From positions 1 through 59,586 of the forward strand of contig NZ_JANJTZ010000009.1 of the NCBI RefSeq assembly GCF_024710845.1: a DNA stretch of 59,586 bases. Direction: 5' to 3'. Below, in pieces: positions 25,404-37,153 of this stretch; within the stretch, counting starts at the first letter, position 1; each line of letters opens with the position of its first letter. The translations under genes and the position numbers were made by a program. Origin of the DNA: Mesorhizobium sp. (GTDB taxonomy: Bacteria > Pseudomonadota > Alphaproteobacteria > Rhizobiales > Rhizobiaceae). The notes under the pieces were generated by a model that saw nothing but the letters and a program-made list of their open reading frames with translations, was not told where the DNA came from and made no database searches.

Positions 25404-26120
25404 TCAGGTTCCTCCCTGGCTGTTCATTTCGTTAAGGATCGCCTCCGCCGCCGAGCGCCGGTCCGGCGCGCCGACGATCGGTCGAGCCACCACGAGATGG
25501 CTGGCACCGGCCTTGAGCGCGTCGGCGGGCGTCATCACCCGCTTCTGGTCGCCATGATCCGCACCCGCCGGGCGGATACCCGGCGTGACCACCGCCAGTT
25601 TCGGGCCGACGATCCTGCGGACCGCCGAAGCCTCCTCCGCCGAACAGACAATACCGCCCATGCCCGCTGCGAGCGCCTGTTCTGCGCGACGCAGCACCAG
25701 CGTATGCGGATCGTATTCGTAGCCGGCCTCGATCATGTCCTGTTCGTCCATGGAGGTCAGGACTGTCACGCCCAGCAGGCAAAGGTCCGAGCCCCGGGCC
25801 GCCTCGACCGCCGCCCGCATCGCCTTGGGATAGGCGTGCAGGGTGAGCATCGACATGCCCATGCGGGCAATGTTCTCGACGCCTTTTGCCACCGTGTTGT
25901 CGATGTCGAGCAGCTTCATGTCGAGGAAGACCTTCTTGCCCTGTGCGGCAAGGTCGCGGGCGAATTCGAGCCCGCCTGCGAAGGCCAGCTGGTAGCCGAT
26001 CTTGTAGAACGACACTGTATCGCCGAGTTCGGCGACGACCTTCTCGGCCTCGGCGACCGACGGCACGTCGAGGCCGACGATCAGTCTGTCCCGCATTCCG
26101 GTTCGCACGATCGCGTTCAT
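25404..26120 (-). CDS. pyrF: Orotidine 5'-phosphate decarboxylase
   Basis: The 238-residue enzyme makes UMP from OMP, the last step of pyrimidine synthesis. The LIVGLDVPS start, the [12 protein letters not shown] catalytic segment (D67, K69, D72) and the C-terminal [20 protein letters not shown] phosphate-binding part are present, and length is normal. The start chosen at ATG 26120 overlaps the FMN reductase stop (ATGA); a second ATG eight codons later is possible. Position next to pmtA-dnaJ is familiar in rhizobia. Confidence 0.95.
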   Translation of the reverse strand: MNAIVRTGMRDRLIVGLDVPSVAEAEKVVAELGDTVSFYKIGYQLAFAGGLEFARDLAAQGKKVFLDMKLLDIDNTVAKGVENIARMGMSMLTLHAYPKAMRAAVEAARGSDLCLLGVTVLTSMDEQDMIEAGYEYDPHTLVLRRAEQALAAGMGGIVCSAEEASAVRRIVGPKLAVVTPGIRPAGADHGDQKRVMTPADALKAGASHLVVARPIVGAPDRRSAAEAILNEMNSQGGT

Positions 26121-26707
26121 GGCTCGATCCTCGACGAGTGCAGCCGGGCATGCGTGATCAAGGTGGAACAAAGCCGCGCCATGCCTTTGCGCAGCCGCTC
26201 TTCCTTGAAATTCCCGTCCTCGTCGAAGGCCTCGCCCGCTGTCGGCACCGAGACCTGCGGCGCGATGACCTCCATCTGGATGTGGGACAGGACCGCGCGG
26301 AGATGGTTGGCGCTGCGGATGCCGGCGAAATGGCCGTCCGAAGACGAGCAGATGGCGACCACCTTGCCCGGATAGATGCTGATCGGCCTGCCGTTGTCGC
26401 GATGGATGCGGCTGACCCAGTCGATAGCGTTCTTGAGCAGTGGCGGCATCGAGCCGTTATATTCCGGTGTGCAGATGAGCACCGCGTCGTGAGACGCGAT
26501 CAGCCGGCCGAGCTTGTAGGCGTTCTCCGGGATGCCTTTCTCGACCTCGAGATCCTGGTCCATGATCGGCAAAGGATAATCGGCAAGCGATATGCGCGTG
26601 ACTTCGGCGCCCTGCCGGGCGAGCTCCGTCTGGGCAATGTCGGCGGTCTTGCCGCTATAGGCTCCGGTGCGGATCGATCCGGCGAAGACGAGGATTCTCG
26701 GCGTCAT
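26117..26707 (-). CDS. NADPH-dependent FMN reductase
   Basis: The 196-residue flavodoxin-like protein has a [16 protein letters not shown] phosphate loop for [25 protein letters not shown] and a [10 protein letters not shown] segment. These features match the NADPH-dependent FMN reductase/ChrR family that reduces flavins, quinones or metals. It is translationally coupled to pyrF by a 4-bp overlap. Confidence 0.9.
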   Translation of the reverse strand: MTPRILVFAGSIRTGAYSGKTADIAQTELARQGAEVTRISLADYPLPIMDQDLEVEKGIPENAYKLGRLIASHDAVLICTPEYNGSMPPLLKNAIDWVSRIHRDNGRPISIYPGKVVAICSSSDGHFAGIRSANHLRAVLSHIQMEVIAPQVSVPTAGEAFDEDGNFKEERLRKGMARLCSTLITHARLHSSRIEP

Positions 26708-26761
26708 GACATACTCCCGACCTGCCCTCCGCTAAAGGGCCAGGCGACAGGAATCAAGTCA

Positions 26762-27364
26762 CTACGCCCTCGCGCCGCGGCGATAGATCCAGAGCTGCGT
26801 CGGCGGGATGTTGCGGACGACGAAATCGAAATGCTCGACGGTGTAGTTGCCGCGCCGAGGCGGCACCGGCGAAAGCGGTCCATACGTGAGCTGGACGATC
26901 GGACGGCCCGGCGGGATTCTGCCGAGGAGGTCTTCGATGTAGCGAACGCGCTGCTCGACGGGGAAGTTGAGCAGCGGCACGCCGGAGACGACGGAATCGA
27001 AGACCATCCCCTTTTCGGGCAGCGTGGCATCGAGGTCGAAAGCATCGCCGTTGATGAAGTTCACGCCCGGCATCTTGCTGCGAAGATGCTCGATGAAATC
27101 GGCGGAATACTCGATCGACCAGAGGTTTTGCGGCTTGACGCCGCGGGCAAGGATGGCGCGGGTGATGACCCCGGTGCCGGGGCCCAGCTCGAGAACCGGA
27201 AGGCCGGAATCCGGATTGACGACGGACGCCATCTTGCGCGCCGTGACATTGCTCGTCGGGACGATCGAGCCCACCGCGCGGGGCTTGTCCATCCAGCCGC
27301 GGAAGAACTTCAGCTCGTCATCGAATCTCTGCCCGATGGTCTTCTTCAGGCTGTTTGATCGCAT
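26762..27364 (-). CDS. pmtA: Phospholipid N-methyltransferase PmtA
   Basis: The 200-residue SAM-dependent enzyme is likely the phosphatidylethanolamine N-methyltransferase that makes phosphatidylcholine in rhizobia. SAM motif I is VLELGPGTGVITRAIL, preceded by a FFRGWMDKPRAVGSIVPTS segment characteristic of the Sinorhizobium-type PmtA and followed by FDSVVSGVPLLNFP. Length and location next to dnaJ match rhizobial pmtA. Confidence 0.9.
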   Translation of the reverse strand: MRSNSLKKTIGQRFDDELKFFRGWMDKPRAVGSIVPTSNVTARKMASVVNPDSGLPVLELGPGTGVITRAILARGVKPQNLWSIEYSADFIEHLRSKMPGVNFINGDAFDLDATLPEKGMVFDSVVSGVPLLNFPVEQRVRYIEDLLGRIPPGRPIVQLTYGPLSPVPPRRGNYTVEHFDFVVRNIPPTQLWIYRRGARA

Positions 27365-27480
27365 CCGCCTCAGCTCCGTGGTCGTCCTAACGCTGGGTTA
27401 TGCGATCATAACGCGCCAAAAGAAAGACCGAAGCCGCCGCGTTGCACAATTTGTCGAGCCAGCCAGACTCGCCCGGCGCC

Positions 27481-28599
27481 TCACTGGCCGAACGACTCGA
27501 AGAAGTCCTTCATGCGCGAGAAGAACCCGTTCGATTGCGGCGAGTTCTCGGTGGAGGAGATCTGTTCGAACTCCTCCAGCAGCTCGCGCTGGCGCTTGGT
27601 CAGGCTCTGAGGCGTTTCTACCGCAACCTGGATATAGAGATCGCCGACGTTGGGCTGGCGCAGCACCGGCATGCCCTTGCCCTTCAGGCGGAACTGCTTG
27701 CCGTTCTGCGTGCCTTCGGTGACCTTTACACGGGTCTGGGTGCCGTCGAGTGTCGCCACCTCGAAGGTGCCGCCCAGCGCGGCCGTCGTCATCGAGATCG
27801 GCACCTTGCAATAGAGGTCGGCCCCGTCGCGCTGGAAGAACTCGTGCGGCTTCACCGACAGGAAGATGTAGAGATCGCCCGTCGGGCCCCCGCGGGCACC
27901 GGCCTCGCCTTCGCCGGCGAGGCGGATGCGGGTTCCGTCCTCGATACCGGCCGGAATGTTGACCGACAGCGAGCGCTCCTCGGTGACGCGACCCTGGCCG
28001 GCGCACTTGCCGCAGGGGTCCTTGATCGTCTGGCCGCGCCCTTGGCATTGCGGGCAGGTGCGCTCGATCGAGAAGAAGCCCTGGCTGGCGCGCACGCGCC
28101 CGGAGCCCTGGCACATCGAACAGGTGACCGGCTGGGTGCCCGGCTTGGCGCCTGAACCGGAACACTCGGAACACTGGATCGACGAGGGAACGCGAATCTG
28201 CGCCGTCTTGCCGGTGAAGGCCTCTTCCAGGCTGATCTCCATGTTGTAGCGGAGATCGGCGCCGCGCTCGCGACCGCCCGACGAGCGGCGCCGGCCGCCC
28301 ATCATGTCGCCGAAGATGTCCTCGAAGATATCGGCAAACCCACCGGCGCCGGAGAAGCCCCCGTTCATGCCGCCGTTCTCGAAGGCCGCGTGCCCGAACC
28401 GATCATAGGCCGCCCGCTTCTGCGGATCCTTCAAGGTTTCGTAGGCCTCGTTGATCTCCTTGAACTTCGCCTCGCAGGCATCATCCCCCGGATTGCGGTC
28501 GGGATGGAACTGCATCGCCAGCTTGCGGAAGGCAACCTTGAGTTCCTTCTCGTCGGCTCCCTTGGCTACGCCGAGTGTCTCGTAGAAATCGGCTTTCAT
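27481..28599 (-). CDS. dnaJ: Chaperone DnaJ
   Basis: The 372-residue co-chaperone has a J-domain (1-70; HPD at 32-34), a Gly/Phe-rich linker with [18 protein letters not shown], and four zinc-binding repeats [24 protein letters not shown] and CGKCAGQG. The C-terminal substrate domains follow. It stimulates DnaK ATPase and hands over unfolded proteins. The 250-bp gap after dnaK contains a terminator, so dnaJ may also have its own transcript. Confidence 0.97.
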   Translation of the reverse strand: MKADFYETLGVAKGADEKELKVAFRKLAMQFHPDRNPGDDACEAKFKEINEAYETLKDPQKRAAYDRFGHAAFENGGMNGGFSGAGGFADIFEDIFGDMMGGRRRSSGGRERGADLRYNMEISLEEAFTGKTAQIRVPSSIQCSECSGSGAKPGTQPVTCSMCQGSGRVRASQGFFSIERTCPQCQGRGQTIKDPCGKCAGQGRVTEERSLSVNIPAGIEDGTRIRLAGEGEAGARGGPTGDLYIFLSVKPHEFFQRDGADLYCKVPISMTTAALGGTFEVATLDGTQTRVKVTEGTQNGKQFRLKGKGMPVLRQPNVGDLYIQVAVETPQSLTKRQRELLEEFEQISSTENSPQSNGFFSRMKDFFESFGQ

Positions 28600-28802
28600 G
28601 TCGCCCCGTGTTCGAAAAGCATCTGAGCGGAAGAATCGCTACGTTGGCCCCGCATTTAGTAAGCCAGGCGCGCGGATGCCATAGGTCACATGCGCGGACG
28701 CGGCGTTTTCTCGCGATATTGGCGGGGAATCAGGCGAGACTCGGGTGCGATGCGGCTCTGCCGGCGGCCAGCGCCCTTGTCTTCATGTCACCCGTTCGAT
28801 GC

Positions 28803-28828
28803 AAAACGGCCGACATCGCTGCCGGCCG
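28803..28828 (-). terminator. dnaK terminator
   Basis: On the minus strand CGGCCGGCA-GCGA-TGTCGGCCG forms a 9-bp stem (one G-U pair) with a GCGA loop followed by TTTTGC, 24 bp past the dnaK stop. It probably lowers read-through into dnaJ. Confidence 0.65.
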
Positions 28829-28851
28829 CCTGCATGCGCCTATCCCAAGGG

Positions 28852-30756
<1,905 letters not shown>

Positions 30757-30877
30757 TGTTTCTTCTCCGCTTAGCAGGCTGCCAGGACCCTTTGAGGCAT
30801 TCCACGAGGCAGCCCCTTCTCACTTCGGTTTTCCCTCGATCCGCCACGTCGCCGCGCCGGAGTTTCGGGGGTTGCGG

Positions 30878-30908
30878 TGTATATAAGAATGGCGTTTCGA
30901 GTCGCAAG
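30878..30908 (-). promoter_or_regulatory. RpoH-type heat-shock promoter for dnaK
   Basis: On the minus strand CTTG (-35, 30905-30908) is separated by 17 bases from CTTATATA (-10, 30880-30887), matching the alphaproteobacterial sigma-32 pattern CTTG-N17/18-CYTATNT. It lies about 125 bp upstream of the dnaK start and 20 bp past the TSUP gene stop. Confidence 0.75.
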
Positions 30909-30927
30909 CGCGTCGAACCGGCTAATT

Positions 30928-31701
30928 TCACGCCGCCGTGATCAATTCCGTCGCACCGCGCCGCACCATGTCCGCCGCGAGCAGCGTGAGCCCCACCTTG
31001 AACCAGAAAGCAAAGCTCTCCTCGGGCAGCCGCTCCAGCAAGCGCGTTCCGTAGACGGTGCCGAGATAGCCCGAGACGATCATCGCGGCGACCAGCGGCA
31101 CCCAGCTCGCGAAAGCAAAGCCAGCGAGGCCAAAGACAACGATCTTGAGCAGGTGCTGCACGGTCATGCCGGCGGCGTGGGTGGCGACCAGCGCCTTGCG
31201 GTCGCCGGCGAAGATCTGGCCGAAGAAGGCCGCGAGCAGCGGCCCGGTCGCGCCGAAGAGCATCGACAGGATCGAAAGCACCGCGCTGCCGATGGCAATG
31301 CCTGCGCGCCCGAGCCGGTCCATGCCGGGAATCTTTGTCCAGGTGATGGCGATGATGAACAGGCCGAGGACGAGTTTCATGATGGCGTCGGGCAGCTGCA
31401 CGACGACAAAGGCGCCGACGATGGCGCCGAGGATGCTGCCGGCGACGAAGGGCGCGCCGACATCCCAGCGGATGCTGGCGCGCTGCTTCCAGGCGCGGCC
31501 GGTGTTGGAGCCGAGCTGCACGGCGCCGTGCACCGGGATCAACGCCGCTACGGGCACGAACAGCCCCATCAGGGCAAGCATCGCGAGGCCGCCGCCGATG
31601 CCGAACGCGGCGGTCAAGGCAGAGGTGAAGAAGCTTGCGACTATCAGAAGCGCGGCAGGCGCATAGCCGAGGCCGTCGGGAAGGAAGGCAGAGACGTCCA
31701 A
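30928..31701 (-). CDS. TSUP/TauE-SafE family membrane permease
   Basis: This 257-residue protein has about eight transmembrane helices and the TSUP half-repeats: FFTSALTAAFGIGGGLAMLALM near the N-terminus and SMLFGATGPLLAAFFGQIF in the second half. TSUP proteins move sulfite, sulfoacetate or other anions. No sulfur genes are nearby, so the substrate is open. It lies just downstream of the NDUFA9-like gene with a 4-bp gap, likely on one transcript. Confidence 0.88.
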   Translation of the reverse strand: MDVSAFLPDGLGYAPAALLIVASFFTSALTAAFGIGGGLAMLALMGLFVPVAALIPVHGAVQLGSNTGRAWKQRASIRWDVGAPFVAGSILGAIVGAFVVVQLPDAIMKLVLGLFIIAITWTKIPGMDRLGRAGIAIGSAVLSILSMLFGATGPLLAAFFGQIFAGDRKALVATHAAGMTVQHLLKIVVFGLAGFAFASWVPLVAAMIVSGYLGTVYGTRLLERLPEESFAFWFKVGLTLLAADMVRRGATELITAA

Positions 31702-31705
31702 GAGA

Positions 31706-32680
31706 TCAGGCCAGGTTGCTCTTGGTGTACTGGCCGGCGATCCTGTAGCGCCACAGATAGGAGGGCAGGATCGCGTCGAGCGATTCCGCCGTCACTCCCA
31801 GCCCGGCGAGCGTGCGGCCTTCCGCCTTCGCCGCCTCGGACACGACATTGTCACTCTTGAGCAGCATGACCTGGTCCGTCGTCAGAAGCGGATTGGGCAG
31901 CATGCCGAGGATCGCACCCTGAATTCTCGCGATCGACCACGGCACCGGCACCAGCATGCGCTTGCGGTCGATGATCTTCAGCATGTGCTCCATGCACTCG
32001 CGGAAGGTCAGCACTTCCGGCCCGCCGACCTCATAGGTCGTGCCCGGTTTCGCCTTGCCATCTACCGTCAGCGCCAGAGCTTCAGCGACGTCGACCACGT
32101 AGACCGGCTGGTAACGCGTCGTCCCGCCGCCGATCAGCGGCAGGACCGGCGAGAATCGCGCCATGTTGGCGAAGCGGTTGAAGAACCCGTCCTCCGGCCC
32201 GAACACGATCGACGCGCGGATAATGTTGGCGTCCGGGAGCGTCGCAAGCACGGCGGCCTCGCCGCGCGCCTTGGTCCGCGCATAGTCCGATTCGGACGCC
32301 GCGTCGGCCCCGATCGCCGACATCTGCGTCATCTTCGCGCCGGCGGCGCGGGCGGCTTCGGCAATGGCGCGGGCGCCGAAATCCTGCACTGCGTTGAACG
32401 ATTGGCGGCCGGATTCGTGCAGGATGCCGACCAGATTGATGACGTGATCGGCGCCCTCCACGGCGCGGTCCACCGACCAGCGGACGCGCAGATTGGCCTG
32501 GACGGGCTGGATCTGGCCGACATTGCCGAGCGGCTGGAGGTGGCCGGCGAGTTCGGGCCGACGCACGGCGACGCGCACGCGGTAGCCGCGCTGCGCCAGC
32601 GCGCGCACGGTGTGGCGGCCGATGAAGCCCGAACCGCCGAAAACGGTGACGAGTTTCGACGTTTCCGTGATCAGGGTCAT
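31706..32680 (-). CDS. NDUFA9-like NAD(P)-binding protein (complex I-associated SDR)
   Basis: The 324-residue extended/atypical SDR has a VTVFGGSGFIGRHTVRALAQ nucleotide loop, INLVGILHESGRQSFNAVQ, RASIVFGPEDGFFNRFANMA and a C-terminal YLWRYR-type end. This matches alphaproteobacterial relatives of mitochondrial complex I subunit NDUFA9, which lacks the SDR Tyr-Lys pair and may have an assembly or quinone role. The start is at ATG 32680 with GGAG upstream. Confidence 0.88.
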   Translation of the reverse strand: MTLITETSKLVTVFGGSGFIGRHTVRALAQRGYRVRVAVRRPELAGHLQPLGNVGQIQPVQANLRVRWSVDRAVEGADHVINLVGILHESGRQSFNAVQDFGARAIAEAARAAGAKMTQMSAIGADAASESDYARTKARGEAAVLATLPDANIIRASIVFGPEDGFFNRFANMARFSPVLPLIGGGTTRYQPVYVVDVAEALALTVDGKAKPGTTYEVGGPEVLTFRECMEHMLKIIDRKRMLVPVPWSIARIQGAILGMLPNPLLTTDQVMLLKSDNVVSEAAKAEGRTLAGLGVTAESLDAILPSYLWRYRIAGQYTKSNLA

Positions 32681-32782
32681 CGCAGGCTCCGGCGCGGCAA
32701 TCGAATGAAAAACCGTCGTCGTCTTAGTCCGTTTCGCCGCGATCGCCAAGCGCGACAAGGCGCGGCAGAATGCGCCTTCGCC

Positions 32783-34369
32783 TCAGTCGACGACGATCTC
32801 GATCAGGCGCGGACCGCCGCCCGCATGGACCCGACGCAGCGCACCCACGATCTCCGCCGCCGAGGCGATCCGCTCGGCGGGAATCCCATAGGCGTCGGCG
32901 AGCTTGAGGAAGTCCGGCGGAGCGGGAGAGACGCCGACCGGCTCGACGCCGGCGTCACGCATCGAGGTCTCGATCTCGCGGTAGCCGCGATTGTTCCAGA
33001 CGACGAAGATGACCGCGGCCCCGGTCTCCACGGCGACAGCGATCTCCGGCAGCGTGAACTGGAAGCCGCCGTCGCCTGTGAGGCAGACCACGGGGAGGTC
33101 GGGTCGCGCGATCGCCGCGCCGATCGCCGCCGGCGGTGCGTAACCCAGCGCGCCGTAGCCGGTGGCGGCGTTGAACCAGCCGCCCGGGCGGTCATGATCG
33201 TAGCAGAGATTGGCGGCGTAGACCGGCTGCGTGGAATCGCCGACGATCAGGGATCCGGGCAGCGCGTCGCGGATCGCTTCCACCACGCGGACCTGGTTCC
33301 GCATCACAGGACCGATCTCCGCCCAGGCCGCCTCGCGTGCTGCCGCGGCGCGCCCCACGCTCATGGCCCGACCCATACCGCCGTCGCGCAGTTCGGCGAC
33401 GAGCGCCTCGAGCAGTTCGGCGGCGTCGCCCTTCACGGGTATCGCCGCCGGATGACGGGCCAGCTGGTCAGCGTCGATGTCGAGCCGAACGAGATGGCGC
33501 GGCATGACAAAACTGCCATCGGCATACATGTCGTAGTCGGTCGGGCCGAACTCCGTCCCAACCGCGATGACGAGATCCGCATCGCCGATCAACGCTCGAA
33601 CCGCTTTGAGGCTCGGGCTCGCATGAACGGCGAGCGGGTGGCGGTGCATCAGGCCGCGCGCATTGACGGTGGTTACCACGGGCGCATCAAGCAGCTCGGC
33701 AAGCGAGCGCAACGGCGCTTCAGCCTGCCTCGCGCCGCCACCCGCGAGGATGAGAGGCGCCGACGCAGCGCGCGCCTTTGCCTCGACTTCGCCGATCTTG
33801 CCTAGGTCCTGGGAATGGTGCGGGGCCTGGTCTATGCGGCTATCCAGCGGAAGCGCGGGCATACCCATCACATCGAGCGGGATCTCGATGTGAACAGGTC
33901 CCGGGCGCGCGGTCGAGAAACGAGTGAACGCCCGCGCCAGCACATCCGCAAGTTCCGCCGGATCTTCCACGCGGTGCGAGAACAGGGCGACCTTTTCCAG
34001 CATGCCGCGCTGATCCGGCAGTTCGTGGAGGTAGCCGAGGCCTTTTCCGAGCGTGTCGACCCGGTTGACGCCGGAGATGACCAGCATCGGGATCGAATCG
34101 GCGCGCGCCTGCGCCATCGGGGTGATTGCATTGGTGAGGCCGGGACCGGTGATGACGAAGGCGACGCCAGGCTTGCCGGAGGCGCGGGCGTAGCCGTCGG
34201 CCATGAAGGCTGCGCCCTGCTCGTGGCGGGGTGTCACATGGCGGATGCGGGATGACGCCAGGCCGCGATAAAGTTCGATCGTATGGACGCCGGGGATGCC
34301 GAAGACCGTATCGACCCCATGCGCCTCGAGCAGATGGATGAGAGCCTCGCCGACCGTCAGGCCCGCCAT
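32783..34369 (-). CDS. Thiamine-diphosphate enzyme, 5-guanidino-2-oxopentanoate decarboxylase-like
   Basis: The 528-residue enzyme has the acetolactate-synthase-type fold: GVDTVFGIPGVHTIELYRGL, the catalytic Glu E50 in TPRHEQGAAF, a central FAD/ADP-like domain and the ThDP motif LTGDGGFQFTLPEI ending in VWNNRG. The GVHTIELYRGL signature recalls AruI, which decarboxylates the 2-oxo acid made from arginine by transamination. The adjacent amidinohydrolase and divergent amino-acid ABC transporter fit. It overlaps the upstream amidinohydrolase gene by 13 bp. Other decarboxylase or lyase substrates are possible. Confidence 0.8.
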   Translation of the reverse strand: MAGLTVGEALIHLLEAHGVDTVFGIPGVHTIELYRGLASSRIRHVTPRHEQGAAFMADGYARASGKPGVAFVITGPGLTNAITPMAQARADSIPMLVISGVNRVDTLGKGLGYLHELPDQRGMLEKVALFSHRVEDPAELADVLARAFTRFSTARPGPVHIEIPLDVMGMPALPLDSRIDQAPHHSQDLGKIGEVEAKARAASAPLILAGGGARQAEAPLRSLAELLDAPVVTTVNARGLMHRHPLAVHASPSLKAVRALIGDADLVIAVGTEFGPTDYDMYADGSFVMPRHLVRLDIDADQLARHPAAIPVKGDAAELLEALVAELRDGGMGRAMSVGRAAAAREAAWAEIGPVMRNQVRVVEAIRDALPGSLIVGDSTQPVYAANLCYDHDRPGGWFNAATGYGALGYAPPAAIGAAIARPDLPVVCLTGDGGFQFTLPEIAVAVETGAAVIFVVWNNRGYREIETSMRDAGVEPVGVSPAPPDFLKLADAYGIPAERIASAAEIVGALRRVHAGGGPRLIEIVVD

Positions 34370-35229
34370 ATCGGCCTCGTCAGACAGGTCGGCCCGCCCT
34401 CGCAGGAAATGCACAGCGCCGTCGCCTCGAAGGTCTCGACGCGGCAGCCGGCCGCCGCCATCGCGGCAGCCGTCTTCGGGAAGCCGGCGACCGCAATCAC
34501 CTCGCGCGGCGCGGTCGGCAACACGTTGAGGCTGAGACCGAAGCTCAAACGGAACTCGTCCGGATCGCCCTCGACCAACGTGATTCCGCGCGATTTCAAC
34601 AGTTGCCAGAACGGCGCCGGCAGCAGCGGAGAGTGGACCAGGGCCAGATCGTCGGCCAATGGGCTGATCACCGACATGAGGTGAAGGCAAGCCTCCTCGC
34701 CCTGCCAGAACGGAAGATCGAAGCCGTAGACCCTGATCCCCTTCGGTCCGAGGAGGTTGGCGACCTGCTGAATCCCGTCCTGGTTGGTGCGCACGCCCCG
34801 GCCGATCGCCAGCGTGGTGCGGTCGATCCAGACGCAATCGCCGCCTTCGACGGTGCCCGGCGCCTCGACGCGCCCGAGGACCGGGATGCCCAGCCTCCTG
34901 TAAGCTGTCTCGTGCAGGCCGGGCTCGGGCGTCCGCAGCGCCTTGCCCATCGACAGGATCAGCGCCCCGTGCTCGGTCATGAGCGACGGATCGTGGGTGA
35001 AGACGGAATCTGCAAGTCCGTCGTCGTCGTCCGCCAGGAATTCGATGGCCGCACCCGACTTCGCGACCAGGTCGACCAGCTCGTCGTGCTCGGCCGCGGC
35101 TCGCGCGGGATCGAAGCTCGGACCGTAGTGCCATTCCGCCGGATCCGCCCGGCGCATCGCGCTCGATGCCCGGCGCATCAGCACGCGCCTGAGCGGCGCG
35201 GCCATCGACTGAGATCCGTAATCCTGCAC
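34357..35229 (-). CDS. Amidinohydrolase/amidinotransferase family (DDAH/arginine deiminase-like)
   Basis: This 290-residue beta/alpha-propeller enzyme has the acidic EGGD (128-131), H183 in CLHLMSVISPL and the nucleophilic C282 in EGGPTCLTRP, so a Cys-His-acid site is intact. Family members hydrolyse guanidino groups of arginine, dimethylarginine or related acids. The GTG at 35229 is chosen because GGGAGGAG lies just upstream. It is the first gene of an operon with the AruI-like decarboxylase. A plausible role is removing urea or ammonia from a guanidino acid. Confidence 0.82.
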   Translation of the reverse strand: MQDYGSQSMAAPLRRVLMRRASSAMRRADPAEWHYGPSFDPARAAAEHDELVDLVAKSGAAIEFLADDDDGLADSVFTHDPSLMTEHGALILSMGKALRTPEPGLHETAYRRLGIPVLGRVEAPGTVEGGDCVWIDRTTLAIGRGVRTNQDGIQQVANLLGPKGIRVYGFDLPFWQGEEACLHLMSVISPLADDLALVHSPLLPAPFWQLLKSRGITLVEGDPDEFRLSFGLSLNVLPTAPREVIAVAGFPKTAAAMAAAGCRVETFEATALCISCEGGPTCLTRPIWRA

Positions 35230-35420
35230 CGGAGGCTCCTCCCGTTCTGCCGTGCCCAATCTCTACACAGCGGCCATGCGGTGCCGCAAGGGCGGGCAAT
35301 CCCCGGTTGACGGCCCCGCGACTGCCGGTCCATGCTGGAGGCGGACGGAGAATTGGCCAGCGTGACGGGACGGCAAAACCGGCGCAAACGACACCCGATC
35401 CCCCAAGAGAGGGGTCGCGG

Positions 35421-36227
35421 ATGAATGTCGCTTCGGCCGCCAGCCCGAGTGCCGGCCAGACGGCCGCCGAAGCGATTCACGTCGAGAACCTGCACAAGAA
35501 GTTCGGCGAGCTGCACGTGCTCAAGGGCGTGTCGCTGTCGGCCCGCGACGGCGACGTGGTCGCAATCATCGGCGGCAGCGGGTCCGGCAAATCGACGCTG
35601 CTGCGCTGCATCAATTGCCTCGAGAACCCGACCAGCGGGATCATCCGCGTCAACGCCGAGGAGATCAGGCTCAAGGCCGACAGCCACGGCAACACGGTGC
35701 CGGCCGACCGCCGGCAGATCGAACGCATCCGCTCGAAGCTTGGAATGGTGTTCCAGAACTTCAATCTCTGGAGCCATATGACGCTGATCGAGAACGTCAT
35801 CGAAGTGCCGATCCATGTGCTCGGCGTCCCCCGCGCCGAGGCGATCACGACTGCGGAGGCACTCCTCGCCCGGGTCGGGCTGGCGGAAAAGCGCGACGTC
35901 TATCCGGCCTTCATGTCCGGCGGTCAGCAGCAGCGCGGCGCGATCGCGCGTGCGCTCGCCATCCAGCCGCGTGTCATGCTGTTCGACGAACCGACCTCGG
36001 CGCTCGACCCGGAACTGGTCGGCGAGGTGCTCAAAGTGATCGCCGACCTCGCCCGCGAGGGGCGCACGATGATCCTGGTCACGCACGAGATGAAGTTCGC
36101 GCGCGAGGTCGCGACGCATGTCGTCTTCCTGCGCAACGGGATCGTCGAGGAGGAAGGGCCGCCGGATCAGCTGTTCGGCGCGCCGAAGACAGAAGCACTC
36201 AAGCAATTCATCCGCACGGTCGGCTGA
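35421..36227 (+). CDS. Polar amino-acid ABC transporter ATP-binding protein (HisP/OccP-like)
   Basis: This 268-residue ATPase has Walker A GGSGSGKS (51-58), Walker B LFDE (187-190), an ALDPELVGEVL D-loop and VTHEMKFAREV. It contains the insertion typical of histidine/lysine/arginine/octopine transporters (EEIRLKADSHG near 80-90). The signature reads MSGGQQQRG in place of the common LSGGQQQRV, a small deviation. It heads the operon for the binding protein and two permeases, divergent from the guanidino enzymes. Confidence 0.93.
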   Translation: MNVASAASPSAGQTAAEAIHVENLHKKFGELHVLKGVSLSARDGDVVAIIGGSGSGKSTLLRCINCLENPTSGIIRVNAEEIRLKADSHGNTVPADRRQIERIRSKLGMVFQNFNLWSHMTLIENVIEVPIHVLGVPRAEAITTAEALLARVGLAEKRDVYPAFMSGGQQQRGAIARALAIQPRVMLFDEPTSALDPELVGEVLKVIADLAREGRTMILVTHEMKFAREVATHVVFLRNGIVEEEGPPDQLFGAPKTEALKQFIRTVG

Positions 36228-36280
36228 GAAGGACCGGCGGATGCGTATTCGGGAACCAGGTTAGGAACGGGAGAAATGCA

Positions 36281-37057
36281 ATGAAGATGATCGTCAAACT
36301 GGCCGCCGCCGCGGCCCTGCTGGCAGCCTCCGCCGGCTTTGCATCGGCGCAGACAGTCAAGGTCGGGTTCTCGCCGGAGGCCTATCCGCCCTTCTGGTCG
36401 GCGGATGCCTCCGGCAAATGGGGCGGCTGGGAGGTCGAGATCATCGACGCCATCTGCACCGAGGCGAAGCTCACCTGCGAACTGACGCCGATCCCGTGGG
36501 ACGGCCTGATCCCGGCTCTGACGACGAAGAAGATCGACGCGATCATGAACTCGATGTCGATCACCGACGAGCGCAAGAAGTCGATCGACTTCTCGGACAA
36601 ATACTACAACACCCCGACCGCCGTGATCGGGCCGAAGGGCGAAGCCTTCACCGCCGATCCGGCGGGCCTGAAGGGCAAGATCATCGGCGTGCAGGTGTCG
36701 ACCACCCATTCCGCCTATGTGAAGAAGCACTTCACCGAGGCCGCCGAGATCAAGGAATACCAGACCCAGGACGAGGCCAACCAGGATCTCGCCGCCGGTC
36801 GCATCGACGCGACCCAGGCCGATGCGATCGCGCTCGACGCCTTCCTGAAGTCCGAGGCCGGCATGGCCTGCTGCGACCTCAAGGGCAATGTCGCGGAAGA
36901 TCTCGAGATCCTCGGCCCCGGCGTGGGTGCCGGCCTGCGCAAGGAGGACACCGAGCTCAAGGGCAAGCTTAACGCCGCGATCAAGGCGATCCGCGACAAT
37001 GGCAAATATGCCGAGATCACCAAGAAATACTTCGACTTCGACGTCTATGGCGGGTGA
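36281..37057 (+). CDS. Amino-acid ABC transporter substrate-binding protein (ArgT/NocT-like)
   Basis: The 258-residue periplasmic protein has a signal peptide (cleavage near GFASAQ) and the family-3 binding fold: VKVGFSPEAYPPFW, EIIDAICTEAKLTCELTPIPWDGLIPALTTKKIDA, an SMSITDERKKSIDFSD hinge and a C-terminal KYAEITKKYFDFDVYG. Such proteins bind basic or opine-like amino acids. A GGGAGAA site precedes the ATG. Confidence 0.93.
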   Translation: MKMIVKLAAAAALLAASAGFASAQTVKVGFSPEAYPPFWSADASGKWGGWEVEIIDAICTEAKLTCELTPIPWDGLIPALTTKKIDAIMNSMSITDERKKSIDFSDKYYNTPTAVIGPKGEAFTADPAGLKGKIIGVQVSTTHSAYVKKHFTEAAEIKEYQTQDEANQDLAAGRIDATQADAIALDAFLKSEAGMACCDLKGNVAEDLEILGPGVGAGLRKEDTELKGKLNAAIKAIRDNGKYAEITKKYFDFDVYGG

Positions 37058-37153
37058 ACGGGCAACCGCTAGCCTTCCACGCTCCTGAGCTACCCCTCGC
37101 CGACGTGCCACGCCGCCGGCGAGGGCGGCTTCCTCCGGAAAGCGGCCCGACCG

